The notes: generated by a model from the letters alone, not told the origin. Positions 1-8,569 are shown, counted from the stretch's first letter. The stretch is DNA of 64,000 nt from Pantoea rwandensis (GCF_002095475.1 NZ_MLFR01000028.1:1-64000); one strand, 5' to 3'. Made by a program: numbers and translations.

Positions 1-4
1 CATA

Positions 5-98
5 AAAGCCCTCTACGGTGGAAGGGCGATTTCAAATGTGCGCATTAAAGCCCTCTATGGTGGAAGGAGATTTCGTAGGGGGCGCATTTATGCGCCCC
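5..98. repeat. Palindromic repeat cluster at left edge (family A)
   Basis: Two direct copies of a ~28-base unit (AAAGCCCTCTAYGGTGGAAGG followed by GATTTC) begin near positions 6 and 48. They lead into the family A hairpin GGGCGC-ATTTAT-GCGCCC at about 80-97, preceded by TTCGTAGGG. The same CGTAGGG + hairpin design recurs at 8.5, 17.7, 21.3, 40.4 and 62.6 kb. The left end may be cut by the window edge. Confidence 0.7.
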
Positions 99-127
99 TG
101 GAAACTGAACACTCCTTGCTTTCATTA

Positions 128-156
128 TGCAAGTCACTTGCAAAATGAAAGTCACT
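128..156. promoter_or_regulatory. Putative operator of the HxlR-efflux-KAS operon
   Basis: A perfect inverted repeat TGCAAGT-C-ACTTGCA lies at 128-142. An imperfect second copy sharing AAGTCACT follows 18 bp later (149-156). The pair sits 43-71 bases before the chosen start of the HxlR gene, a typical place for an autoregulatory site. That HxlR binds here is inference from position and symmetry. Confidence 0.5.
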
Positions 157-198
157 CTGCAACAGTATCCCGCATTAAGCTTTCGCGGAATATCCCTC

Positions 199-744
199 AT
201 GAAAAACGAACCGCTTTACCACATGCCTTGTCCTATCGCCCGCAGCCTTGGCCGCGTTGGAGATGGCTGGAGCATGCTGATCATGCGTGATGCGCTGGCT
301 GGCTTTACCCGCTTTGATGAGTTCCAAAAAAGCAGCGGCGTTGCGCCGAACATCCTGTCGCGTCGCCTGAAAGAGCTGGTGGAAGATGGCTTACTGGAGA
401 AGGTGTGCTACAGCACCACGCCCGCTCGCTACGAATACCATCTCACCCCGGCCGGGCGTGATTTTCGCGGTGTGATTCTAGCGCTGGCCGAGTGGGGCAG
501 CAGCCACTTCTCGCCGGAAGGACGTCAGATGCAGTTGGTGGAAACCTCCACGCAACGCCCGGTGAAACTGCAACTGGTCGATAGCGAAAATGGTCAGCCG
601 CTGACGCTCGATAAATACCAAATGGTGCCGAGTCCTGCGGCAGTGCCGATGATGCACTATCGCCATGATTACCTGCAGAAAAAACGTGCTGGCGACACCA
701 AACAGAAATTCGCGCCGCCCGCGCTGTCAGAGAAGCAATCATGA
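199..744 (+). CDS. HxlR-family transcriptional regulator
   Basis: A 181-residue winged-helix protein of the HxlR (MarR-like) family. The N-terminal part has the family pattern CPIARSLGRVGDGWSMLIMRD, then the recognition-helix region with SRRLKELVEDGLLEK and a wing with EYHLTPAGRDF. The C-terminal ~70 residues are longer than in the minimal ~110-residue family members and their role is unknown. An in-frame ATG at 127 would put the start inside the inverted repeat at 128-142, so the ATG at 199 is preferred. Its stop overlaps the start of the adaptor gene by 4 bases, so it is probably co-transcribed and coupled with it. HxlR proteins often sense electrophiles or aromatics and control neighbouring genes; here it likely represses its own operon. 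Confidence 0.85.
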   Translation: MKNEPLYHMPCPIARSLGRVGDGWSMLIMRDALAGFTRFDEFQKSSGVAPNILSRRLKELVEDGLLEKVCYSTTPARYEYHLTPAGRDFRGVILALAEWGSSHFSPEGRQMQLVETSTQRPVKLQLVDSENGQPLTLDKYQMVPSPAAVPMMHYRHDYLQKKRAGDTKQKFAPPALSEKQS

Positions 745-1781
745 CCCTCACCCGCAAAAAGTCGGCGCTGTTACTGGCGCTGACACTCGGCGGTGTGGCA
801 CTGGCGGGTTATGGCTACTATTGGTGGCACACGGCGCGCTTTATGCCCTCGACCGACGATGCTTATGTCGGTGCGGATATCAGCGCCATCTCCGCGAAGG
901 TTTCCGGCTATATCTACACGTTGGCAGTGCAGGACAACACGTCGGTGAAAAAGGGCGATTTGCTGGTGCAGCTGGATAACCGGGATTATCTGGCCGCGCG
1001 GGATCAGGCGGCGGGTGAAGTGGCCGCACAGCAGGCAGCCTTGAGTGATATTGCAGCCACACGCCAGTTGCAGCTGGCTACCATCGCCGGTATGCACGCC
1101 TCTGTGTTGGCAGCACAGGCGGTCACGCAGAAAACCACCTCGGATCAACGCCGTTACACTGCCTTAGCGAGTAGCGCAGCAGTCTCGCAGCAGATTCGCG
1201 ATCATGCACAAGCGGATTACCATCAGGCGATAGCCGAAGAGGGCAAAAGCCGCGCCGATAAAACCGTCGCCGAGCGCCAGTTGCAGGTGCTGGATGCGCG
1301 TGAGCAGCAGGCCAAAGCGGCGTTAGCGCAGGCGCAAGCAGGCTTGGCAATGGCGAAGCTTAACCTCGAATACACTGAAATCCGCGCTCCTTTTGATGGT
1401 GTCGTCGGCAATCGTCGTGCGTGGTCAGGCTCGTTTGTCAGCAGCGGCACACAACTGCTGTCGCTGGTGCCGGCGCAGGGGCTATGGATCGATGCCAACT
1501 TCAAAGAGAGCCAACTGGCCAATATGCGACCCGGACAAACGGCGCATATCGTGGCGGACGTGTTACCCGGCCGCACCTTCGACGGCCATGTTGGCAGCTT
1601 GTCACCGGCCACCGGGTCGCGTTTTAGCATTCTCCCGGCAGAGAATGCCACCGGCAACTTCACCAAGATCGTCCAACGTGTGCCGGTACGCATTGTGTTG
1701 GACGGGGATGCGGCGGTGCTTGGGCTGTTACGTCCGGGCCTCTCTGTGACGGTCACGGTCGATGAGAGAAGCGTGCGATGA
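741..1781 (+). CDS. HlyD/EmrA-type membrane fusion protein of an efflux pump
   Basis: A 346-residue periplasmic adaptor. It starts with a short cytoplasmic segment and one membrane anchor (about residues 9-27), then a biotinyl-lipoyl-like first half (STDDAYVGADISAISAKVSG). A long Ala/Gln-rich coiled coil (about 90-210) follows, then the second lipoyl half (EYTEIRAPFDGVVGNR) and a beta-barrel. This is the EmrA/HlyD layout, which links an inner-membrane MFS pump to an outer-membrane TolC channel. It overlaps the regulator upstream and the DHA2 pump downstream by 4 bases each, so adaptor and pump are probably made in fixed ratio. No outer-membrane channel gene is present, so the housekeeping TolC is the likely partner. 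Confidence 0.92.
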   Translation: MTLTRKKSALLLALTLGGVALAGYGYYWWHTARFMPSTDDAYVGADISAISAKVSGYIYTLAVQDNTSVKKGDLLVQLDNRDYLAARDQAAGEVAAQQAALSDIAATRQLQLATIAGMHASVLAAQAVTQKTTSDQRRYTALASSAAVSQQIRDHAQADYHQAIAEEGKSRADKTVAERQLQVLDAREQQAKAALAQAQAGLAMAKLNLEYTEIRAPFDGVVGNRRAWSGSFVSSGTQLLSLVPAQGLWIDANFKESQLANMRPGQTAHIVADVLPGRTFDGHVGSLSPATGSRFSILPAENATGNFTKIVQRVPVRIVLDGDAAVLGLLRPGLSVTVTVDERSVR

Positions 1782-3334
1782 GCAGCGTCGCCGCGCCGCT
1801 GCTGGCACCGGCTGAGATGCCGGTCAGCAAAAAGGTCTTTGCCTTCGCCACGATGTGCATTGGCATGTTTATCGCCTTGCTGGATATCCAGATCGTCTCG
1901 GCTTCGCTGCGGGATATTGGCGGAGGGTTATCAGCGGGTGATGACGAAACCGTATGGGTACAAACCAGCTATCTGATCGCGGAAATCATCATTATTCCGC
2001 TTTCCGGCTGGCTGGCGAGCGTGATGTCTACGCGCTGGCTGTTTGCCGCTTCAGCCTGTGGCTTCACGCTGATGAGTTTACTTTGTGCCTGGGCGTGGAA
2101 CATCCAGAGCATGATCGCTTTCCGCGCCTTACAGGGGTTGGCGGGCGGCTCGATGATCCCGCTAGTGTTCACCACCGCCTTTGCTTTCTTTCAGGGCAAG
2201 CAGCGGGTGATTGCGGCCGCCACTGTGGGCGCGTTGGCCTCGTTAGCGCCAACGCTGGGGCCGACGGTCGGCGGCTGGATCACCGATAATTCCAGCTGGC
2301 ACTGGCTGTTTTACATCAACATCATTCCCGGCATTTATATTGCCATTGCGGTGCCGATGTTGGTGAAGATCGACAGCCCCAACCGTGAACTGCTACGTGG
2401 AGCGGATTACTTCAGCATTCTGTTGCTGGCACTGTCGCTGGGCTGTCTGGAATACACGCTGGAAGAGGGACCGCGTTGGGGTTGGTTTGACGATAGCACC
2501 ATCACGACCACGGGCTGGATCGCTTTGGTGTGTGGCGTCCTGTTCGTGATCCGCACCTTGAATCATGCGAAACCGATTATGGATCTCCGCGCCCTGAAAG
2601 ATCCGGGCTTTACCCTCGGCTGTTATTTCTCGTTTATGGCTGGAGTGGGGATCTTCGCCACCATCTATCTCACGCCGCTGTTTCTCAGCCAGGTGCGCGG
2701 CTTTAGCGCGCTGGAGATCGGGCTGGCGATCTTCTCTACCGGCATTTTCCAGATCCTGTCGATCCCGTTTTATGCGTGGCTGGCAAATCGCGTCGATCTG
2801 CGCATTTTGCTGGCGTTTGGGCTGATGAGTTTTGGTGTCTCAATGTTTTTTTTCGTGCCCATCACCCACGACTGGGGTGCCAAGGAGCTGCTGTTTCCAC
2901 AGGCTTTTCGCGGTATGGCACAGCAGTTTGCCGTGGCGCCTACCGTCACGCTAACTCTCGGCAGCTTGCCGCCTGCACGACTAAAATTAGCCTCAGGGCT
3001 ATTTAATCTGATGCGCAATCTTGGCGGAGCCATCGGCATCGCGCTGTGCGGCACCGTGCTCAACGACCGCACGAACCTGCACTTCAGTCGCCTGGCTGAC
3101 CATCTCAACACTGCCAGCCTGTCGCTCGGTGACTATCTACAATCGCGCACCGCAGCCTTGGTACTCAACGGATTAAGCCCGGATGCCGCGCACACTGCAG
3201 CGCTGCAATCTCTGGCTTCACTCACCCTGCGCGAGGCGCGGACGCAGGCTTTTTCGGACGCATTCTGGCTGATTATGGTCGGATTTTGTATCGCCGCGCT
3301 GCTGGTTCCCTTAATGAAAAAGCCCGCGGCTTAA
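1778..3334 (+). CDS. DHA2-family (EmrB/QacA-type) MFS multidrug exporter, 14 TM
   Basis: A 518-residue hydrophobic protein of the 14-helix drug:H+ antiporter family 2. Visible family marks are the first-helix pattern FIALLDIQIVSASLRDIGG with the membrane Asp, the antiporter motif C region (GALASLAPTLGPTVGGWIT), and a C-terminal half ending with a hydrophobic helix and KKPAA. It overlaps the EmrA-like gene by 4 bases and is followed after 10 bases by the ketoacyl synthase gene with a TAAGGAG ribosome site. EmrB relatives export hydrophobic acids, uncouplers and antibiotics, including thiolactomycin in E. coli. The substrate here is unknown. Confidence 0.93.
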   Translation: MSSVAAPLLAPAEMPVSKKVFAFATMCIGMFIALLDIQIVSASLRDIGGGLSAGDDETVWVQTSYLIAEIIIIPLSGWLASVMSTRWLFAASACGFTLMSLLCAWAWNIQSMIAFRALQGLAGGSMIPLVFTTAFAFFQGKQRVIAAATVGALASLAPTLGPTVGGWITDNSSWHWLFYINIIPGIYIAIAVPMLVKIDSPNRELLRGADYFSILLLALSLGCLEYTLEEGPRWGWFDDSTITTTGWIALVCGVLFVIRTLNHAKPIMDLRALKDPGFTLGCYFSFMAGVGIFATIYLTPLFLSQVRGFSALEIGLAIFSTGIFQILSIPFYAWLANRVDLRILLAFGLMSFGVSMFFFVPITHDWGAKELLFPQAFRGMAQQFAVAPTVTLTLGSLPPARLKLASGLFNLMRNLGGAIGIALCGTVLNDRTNLHFSRLADHLNTASLSLGDYLQSRTAALVLNGLSPDAAHTAALQSLASLTLREARTQAFSDAFWLIMVGFCIAALLVPLMKKPAA

Positions 3335-3344
3335 GGAGTTATCA

Positions 3345-4607
3345 ATGAAACGTATTGTGATTACAGGCATGGGATTGGTTTCGCCGCTTGGCTGCGGCAC
3401 GGAAGCGGTATGGCAGTCACTCTTGGCGGGCAAATCCGGCATCAGTGCCTTGCCGGAAGAGATGGTGCAGGACATTAGCTGCAAAGTCGCAGGGCAGGTG
3501 CCGACGTTGGAGCAAGATCCTCAGCATGGCTTCGATCCCGAACGCGTGATCGCGCCGAAAGATCGCAAGAAAATGGATCGCTTTATTGAGTTCGCGCTGG
3601 TGGCGGCGCATGAGGCGCTGACGCAAGCCAACTGGTTCCCGCAGGATGAGGCGCTGCGCCAGCGTACCGCCACGGTGATAGCGACCGGAATCGGCGGCTT
3701 CAATGAAATCGCCAATGCGGTGGAAACCACCGCCAATCGCGGTCCACGCCGACTGTCGCCTTTCACCATTCCTTCATTCCTCGCCAATCTGGCGGCGGGA
3801 CATGTGTCGATTGCCCACGGCTTTCGTGGTCCTATTGGTGCACCGGTGACCGCCTGTGCAGCGGGCGCGCAGGCAATTGGCGATGCGGCACGCCTGATCC
3901 GCAGCGGCGAGGCGGATATTGCGCTGTGCGGCGGCACTGAAGCGGCGATCCATCGCGTGAGCCTGGCGGGATTTGCCGCCGCGAAAGCGATGTCAGGGGG
4001 TTTTAACGATCACCCTGAGCAGGCATCACGCCCGTTTGATCGCGATCGCGATGGCTTCGTGATGGGGGAAGGCGCAGGCTTGCTGGTGATTGAATCACTG
4101 GAGCATGCGCAGGCTCGCGGTGCGACACCGCTGGCAGAGCTTGTCGGTTACGGCACCAGCGCTGATGCATACCATCTCACTGCTGGACCGGAAAGCGGTG
4201 AAGGCGCGAGCCGTGCGATGGAGACTGCGCTGGCGCAGGCGGGCATTACTCCTGCCGACGTGCAGCACATTAATGCGCATGCCACCTCGACGCCTGTGGG
4301 GGATAAGGGTGAACTGGCGGCGATCCGCACGCTGTTTGCGGGCAGCGAGGTGGCCATCACCTCGACCAAATCAGCCACCGGGCATCTGCTCGGCGCTGCG
4401 GGCGGAGTAGAAGCGATCTTCTCGATCCTGGCGCTACGGGATCAAATCGCACCACCGACGCTTAATCTGCTGCACCCTGACGAAGCCGCAGCCGGGCTGA
4501 ATTTGGTGGCGTTAAAACCGCAACCGCTGGCGATGCAGTATGTGTTGTCGAACGGTTTTGGCTTTGGCGGCGTGAATGCCAGCCTGTTGTTTAAGGGCTG
4601 GGTGTAA
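3345..4607 (+). CDS. FabF-like beta-ketoacyl-ACP synthase (KAS II)
   Basis: A 420-residue thiolase-fold condensing enzyme. The KAS catalytic triad is visible: Cys171 in TACAAGAQAIGDA, His312 in NAHATSTPVGD and His347 in TKSATGHLLGAAGG, with the C-terminal glycine-rich NGFGFGGVNASL. This matches housekeeping FabF in length and layout, so it is probably active. It is not next to acpP/fabG, where fabF normally sits, so it is likely a second copy. It is the last gene of an operon with an HxlR regulator and an EmrAB-like pump. Two readings fit: a target-duplication resistance gene against KAS inhibitors, or an enzyme that makes or modifies an acyl product exported by the pump. The sequence does not choose between them. 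Confidence 0.9.
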   Translation: MKRIVITGMGLVSPLGCGTEAVWQSLLAGKSGISALPEEMVQDISCKVAGQVPTLEQDPQHGFDPERVIAPKDRKKMDRFIEFALVAAHEALTQANWFPQDEALRQRTATVIATGIGGFNEIANAVETTANRGPRRLSPFTIPSFLANLAAGHVSIAHGFRGPIGAPVTACAAGAQAIGDAARLIRSGEADIALCGGTEAAIHRVSLAGFAAAKAMSGGFNDHPEQASRPFDRDRDGFVMGEGAGLLVIESLEHAQARGATPLAELVGYGTSADAYHLTAGPESGEGASRAMETALAQAGITPADVQHINAHATSTPVGDKGELAAIRTLFAGSEVAITSTKSATGHLLGAAGGVEAIFSILALRDQIAPPTLNLLHPDEAAAGLNLVALKPQPLAMQYVLSNGFGFGGVNASLLFKGWV

Positions 4608-4643
4608 CAAGCAGGTCGCCACTATTGGCGACCCTGCTCAGAG

Positions 4644-5885
4644 CTATCCGCGATATTCAATGATCGACAATCCGCCGTTGTAATCGGTGCTGTAGATAAT
4701 GCCTTCAGCATCCACAAACACGTCGCAGCTTTGAATCACCTGTGGACGATCCGGGCGTGTATCCATCATGCGCGCGGGTGCTGCGGGCACTAAGGCTCCG
4801 GCCTCTTTTGGCTGATAGGGATTCGATATGTCATAGGCTCGCACCCCGGCGTTCTGATAGGTAGCAAAAATCAACGTATCACTGACGAAGCTGCCGGGGC
4901 GATTCTCATGCAGATTGTGAGGACCGAAGTGTGCCCCTTTGGCGACATAATCACGCTCATCCGGCTGTGGGAAAGTGGCCAGGCTAATCGGATTGGCGGG
5001 TTCACGGATATCAAACAGCCATATTAATTTCTCGCCATCCTGCTGCTCATCCAGCACCGCTTCATCTAACACCACCAGTAAATTGCGATCGGGTAAGGGC
5101 AATGCGGTGTGGGTGCCCCCACCAAACGGCGGGCTCCAGTTACGATGGCTGATTAACTGTGGTGCAGCGCGATCGCTGACATCCAGCAGCGTTAAGCCGC
5201 CGTCGCGCCAGCAGCCATAAGCGGTATCACCACTGATGATGGCATGGTGCAGCGCATAACGTTTGCCTTGCTCCCAGTCGGGTGTTTCACCACCCGCCGT
5301 GTGCATACCCGGTAGCCACCAGCGACCTACAACCTGTGGCTGACGTGGATCGGCAAGATCAATAGTCAGAAGAATGTAATCACTGAAGCCATCGATCAGA
5401 GCGGAGACATAAGCCCAACGCCCGCCGACATACCAGATACGGTGAATACCAATCCCGTCGAGATGTAGGAAAGCGATCTCACGCGGCTGGGTTGGCGAGG
5501 ATATATCAAAAATCCGCAGGCCGGATTGCCAGCTCTTTTCCTGAATATCGGCGGTGGTGTGGCCGACCGAGCGGGTGTAATAGACCTTCTCATCAGCGAA
5601 ACGCACATCAGCAAACAGGTCGCGTGCGTTAATCACCAACAACAAGTCGTCATGGGCCTGCAAGTGGACATTCCACGTGCCGGGTGGGGCGGCAACATAA
5701 TTCACCGTTTTTGGCTGACGCGGATCGCGCACGTCAATCACGCTAAATCCCTGCGACACCATATGCCCAACGTAGGCAAAACCGCGATGCACCATCACCT
5801 GCACGCCGTCAGGGCGGCCACCCTGATCGCTATGACCTATCAGCCGCATATTGCGGCTGTATTCGGGAGTAGGAAGCTGCGTCAT
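4644..5885 (-). CDS. LVIVD-repeat beta-propeller protein
   Basis: 413 residues built of repeats resembling the LVIVD motif (for example GFSVIDVRDPRQPK, LRIFDISSPTQPREI, LTLLDVSDRAAPQL, WLFDIREPANPI, VRAYDISNPYQPKEA). Such repeats form propeller blades. No signal peptide is seen with the chosen start (MTQLPTPEYSRN). An in-frame start 41 codons upstream would lie inside the binding-protein gene. The gene begins 7 bases after the stop of the periplasmic sugar-binding protein gene, so the two form an operon. Function is unknown; a link to sugar recognition or metabolism is only inferred from the neighbour. Confidence 0.8.
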   Translation of the reverse strand: MTQLPTPEYSRNMRLIGHSDQGGRPDGVQVMVHRGFAYVGHMVSQGFSVIDVRDPRQPKTVNYVAAPPGTWNVHLQAHDDLLLVINARDLFADVRFADEKVYYTRSVGHTTADIQEKSWQSGLRIFDISSPTQPREIAFLHLDGIGIHRIWYVGGRWAYVSALIDGFSDYILLTIDLADPRQPQVVGRWWLPGMHTAGGETPDWEQGKRYALHHAIISGDTAYGCWRDGGLTLLDVSDRAAPQLISHRNWSPPFGGGTHTALPLPDRNLLVVLDEAVLDEQQDGEKLIWLFDIREPANPISLATFPQPDERDYVAKGAHFGPHNLHENRPGSFVSDTLIFATYQNAGVRAYDISNPYQPKEAGALVPAAPARMMDTRPDRPQVIQSCDVFVDAEGIIYSTDYNGGLSIIEYRG

Positions 5886-5892
5886 CAGAGCC

Positions 5893-6957
5893 TCACTTGG
5901 CTTTCTCGGCAAGCGTAGCAAACCATGGCGCAACGAAATCGCTGCTCTGGCCCCAGCCTGGAATGACTTTCTGCAATCCTGCCACGTTAGCTGCGCCAGG
6001 TTGACCATTAACCAGATCTTGGGTGATCACGGCGCCTTTAAATTCATAGTGGGCTGGGGTTGGTTCGCCGGCAATTTTATAAGCCAGCAAACGCACGTTA
6101 ACTGCGCCAATCAGCTTGGGATCGACCGCCACGCTGACTTTCCAGGGGCTATTCTTTTCACGCATCAACTGCAAGTCTTGGTTTGAGATATCAATGCTGT
6201 AGAGTTTGATCTCGGTACGCCCATTTTCCTGCAGCGCTTTATAGGCACCCTGACTGAATGCATCCCAGGTTCCCCAGATAGCGTCGATTTTTCCTTTCGG
6301 ATACTTAGCCAGAATCGCACCGATTTTATTGGCGGTATCGCCCTGAACGTCTGCTGACACTGCACCAATTGATTCCAGCTCATGAATACCCGGATTGGCT
6401 TTCGAAATTTGCTGCCATGCAGTCTGGCGGCGTTCCATCGGCGGGAAGCCTGCCACCCACAGTTTGACGATATTCGCCTTGCCGTTGAAATCTTTGATCA
6501 GCGGTTTGAGCGATTCCTCTGCCAGTGAAGCATCATCCTGCTGGGTGACGGTTACGCCATCCGGCACCTGGTCGACGGCGGTATCAAATACTGAGACGGC
6601 AATACCGCTGTCGTGGATGCGTTTCACTAACGCTTCAGAGTAGGGCGCGCGGCCCTGCGACAGAATAATGCCATCGTATTTTTGGCTAATCGCCTGGTTT
6701 ACGAAATCCTGAAAACGCGCATCATCCCCTTGGCTGAGGAAGGTGCTGACCTTAAAACCCAGTTGCTTGGCTTGCTGCACGGCACCGGCGACAAACTGGG
6801 TGGTGTTATCGTCAGAGCCCAAATTGCGGATCACCGCAATACGAATCGGCCCTTGATGGTTAGCCAACTTAGCAGGCAAGGGCGGCAGTGTATCCGCAGC
6901 GGTGACGGTGCTACTCAGTAGCGCCAGTGTAACCAGTGATAAAGCCCATTTTTTCAT
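5893..6957 (-). CDS. Periplasmic sugar-binding protein (type I PBP fold)
   Basis: A 354-residue protein with a clear signal peptide (MKKWALSLVTLALLSSTVTAAD, cleavage near residue 20). It has the two-lobed periplasmic binding protein fold related to RbsB/YtfQ (IRIAVIRNLGSDDNTTQFV; DGIILSQGRAPYSEALV; IDAIWGTWDAFSQGAYKAL). Such proteins deliver sugars to ABC importers. No ATPase or permease gene is nearby, so it is an orphan component or serves a transporter elsewhere. The only operon partner is the downstream LVIVD protein. It is transcribed away from hcxA through a shared ~200-bp upstream region. Confidence 0.88.
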   Translation of the reverse strand: MKKWALSLVTLALLSSTVTAADTLPPLPAKLANHQGPIRIAVIRNLGSDDNTTQFVAGAVQQAKQLGFKVSTFLSQGDDARFQDFVNQAISQKYDGIILSQGRAPYSEALVKRIHDSGIAVSVFDTAVDQVPDGVTVTQQDDASLAEESLKPLIKDFNGKANIVKLWVAGFPPMERRQTAWQQISKANPGIHELESIGAVSADVQGDTANKIGAILAKYPKGKIDAIWGTWDAFSQGAYKALQENGRTEIKLYSIDISNQDLQLMREKNSPWKVSVAVDPKLIGAVNVRLLAYKIAGEPTPAHYEFKGAVITQDLVNGQPGAANVAGLQKVIPGWGQSSDFVAPWFATLAEKAK

Positions 6958-7158
6958 GATGTTCCCCGAAGAAGATGTATGAGTTGCAGTTCGCGCCCCG
7001 CTGGTTTGTGGTTGTAATGAGCGGGCGATCTGATCGGATTTTTCATCCTCTGATACGGCTTGGCAATCAAGGAAAATGCATAAGTTAAGTCAGATAAATC
7101 ATTAGCTTTGGCAAAGCGGGCGGCAGACCATAGCGCATTATTTCAACGGGGAAATCTT

Positions 7159-8247
7159 ATGAGCGAGCACCACATCCAGGTTGTACCAGGCCCGGCCAAT
7201 TACTATTCACATCCTGGCGCGATAGCCCGTTTAGCGGATTACTACAGCGCAGAACAGTTAGGTAGGGCCTTTTGGGTCACAGGAGAGCGAGCGCTGGTCG
7301 CCGCGCAGCCGTGGCTGGAGCCTTGGCTCGATTTGCCAGGGGCAAAAATATCGGTGTTCGCTGGACATTGTAGTGGGCCAGCAGTGACGGCCTTAGCGCA
7401 GGAAGCGGGTGAGGATCGCCAGGTCGTCATAGGCGTTGGCGGTGGCACAGTACTCGATACGGCAAAAGCGCTGGCACATCGGTTGGGACTTCCGGTGGTC
7501 ACCATTCCTACGATTGCGGCGACCTGTGCGGCTTGGACACCGTTGTCGGTCTGGTATAACGATGCGGGTGAAGCACTCCATTTTGAAGTCTTCCCGCAGG
7601 CTAATCACCTGTTGTTGCTAGAGCCACAAATCATTCTGCAAGCCCCCGCGCGTTATTTGCAGGCGGGTATCGGCGATACCTTGGCAAAATGGTACGAAGC
7701 GGTAGTGTTGGCGCCAAAGCCCGCAGAGCTGCCGCTTACGGTGCGTCTGGGACTGGACATCGCAGCAACGCTGCGTGATGTGCTGTTGGATAAAAGCGAA
7801 GCGGCTTTAGCCGATCAGCAGTTACAGCAGCTGACTCTGGCATTTCGTGATGTGGTGGATGCGATTGTGGCGGGTGGGGGCATGGTGGGCGGATTAGGTG
7901 AACGCTACACGCGTATCGCGGCGGCACATGCCGTGCATAACGGTTTAACTGTATTGCCACAAACCGCTAAGTTCCTGCACGGCACCAAAGTGGCCTATGG
8001 CATTTTGGTGCAGAGTGCACTGCTGGGGCAGGATGAGGTACTCGCGCAGTTGATTGCCGCCTATAAACGTTTCGATCTCCCGACGACGCTGGCACAGTTG
8101 GATGTGGATATTAGGCAACGTGATCAGGTCGAACGCGTTATACATCATACGTTGCGAGCCGGGGAGTCGATTTATTATTTGCCGATTTCACTGACGCCCG
8201 CCACGTTGTGGGCGGCGCTGGAGAAGGTGGAGGCGTTGGGGCAATAA
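7159..8247 (+). CDS. hcxA: Hydroxycarboxylate dehydrogenase A (iron-type alcohol dehydrogenase fold)
   Basis: A 362-residue protein very close to E. coli HcxA/YbdH over its full length. E. coli HcxA reduces 2-oxo acids such as 2-oxobutyrate with NAD(P)H. Marks include VVGPANYYSHPG-like opening, the dinucleotide-binding VIGVGGGTVLDTAKALA, TIPTIAATCAAWTPLSVWYN, the metal-site region AAAHAVHNGLTVLP and FLHGTKVAYGILVQ. The start at 7159 is preferred over the in-frame one at 7108 because it follows GGGGAAAT and matches the family N-terminus. It is transcribed divergently from the sugar-binding protein gene. No operon partner follows; a repeat cluster lies downstream. Confidence 0.9.
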   Translation: MSEHHIQVVPGPANYYSHPGAIARLADYYSAEQLGRAFWVTGERALVAAQPWLEPWLDLPGAKISVFAGHCSGPAVTALAQEAGEDRQVVIGVGGGTVLDTAKALAHRLGLPVVTIPTIAATCAAWTPLSVWYNDAGEALHFEVFPQANHLLLLEPQIILQAPARYLQAGIGDTLAKWYEAVVLAPKPAELPLTVRLGLDIAATLRDVLLDKSEAALADQQLQQLTLAFRDVVDAIVAGGGMVGGLGERYTRIAAAHAVHNGLTVLPQTAKFLHGTKVAYGILVQSALLGQDEVLAQLIAAYKRFDLPTTLAQLDVDIRQRDQVERVIHHTLRAGESIYYLPISLTPATLWAALEKVEALGQ

Positions 8248-8269
8248 GCGCGATAAATCGGTGAAATCA

Positions 8270-8344
8270 GTAACGGCGCTATGAATTGCACCTCTGTCAG
8301 CGACACTGCTGTTTCAGAAATACGCAATAAATTGCGCCGCTACA
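8270..8344. repeat. Family B paired-hairpin repeat
   Basis: About 75 bp running from GGCGCTATGAATTGCAC through a middle CAGCGACACTGCTGTTTCAG to TACGCAATAAATTGCGCCGCTAC. It aligns with the copies at 10999-11074 and 50744-50819. This copy is more decayed in its left arm. Confidence 0.7.
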
Positions 8345-8371
8345 AGGTGGTTTGTTCGGTACGCATGAATG

Positions 8372-8547
8372 CGCACCCTACGAAAAACTGCACCGGACGA
8401 AAACCGCACCCTTCGAAAAATGCACCGGACGAAAACCGCACCCTTCGAAAACTGCACCGGACGAAAACTGCACCCTACGAAAACCGCACCGGACGAAAAC
8501 TGCACCCTACAAAAACTGCACCCTACAAAAACTGCACCGAACAATGT
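8372..8547. repeat. 16-bp tandem repeat array (about 11 units)
   Basis: Eleven consecutive 16-base units with consensus CYGCACCSKWCGAAAA. Unit boundaries fall at 8388, 8404, 8420, 8436, 8452, 8468, 8484, 8500, 8516 and 8532. CACCGGACGAAAA and CACCCTTCGAAAA types alternate in the first half; later units carry CCCTACGAAAA or CCCTACAAAAA, and the last is degenerate. The unit matches the flank of the family A hairpin (GCGCACCCTACGAAA), and the array lies between two family A arms. It appears to be an in-place amplification of a repeat flank. All reading frames stay open because of the repeat composition, not because of coding. Confidence 0.9.
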
Positions 8548-8569
8548 AGGGTCGCCATTCATGGCGACC
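8548..8569. repeat. Family A palindromic repeat (right border of the array)
   Basis: AGG then GTCGCC-ATTCAT-GGCGAC, a perfect hairpin preceded by TGTAGG. It closes the 16-bp array on the right. A TGAACTGACAAGCATT edge follows just downstream, shared with the element at 14.6 kb and the repeat at 62.8 kb. Confidence 0.75.

Noticed and set aside
127..198. Upstream ATG for the HxlR gene
   Set aside because: It would overlap the inverted-repeat operator, and the added residues are not family-like.
8372..8547. CRISPR-like array
   Set aside because: The 16-bp units are directly contiguous with no unique spacers and no cas genes nearby; it is a tandem repeat.
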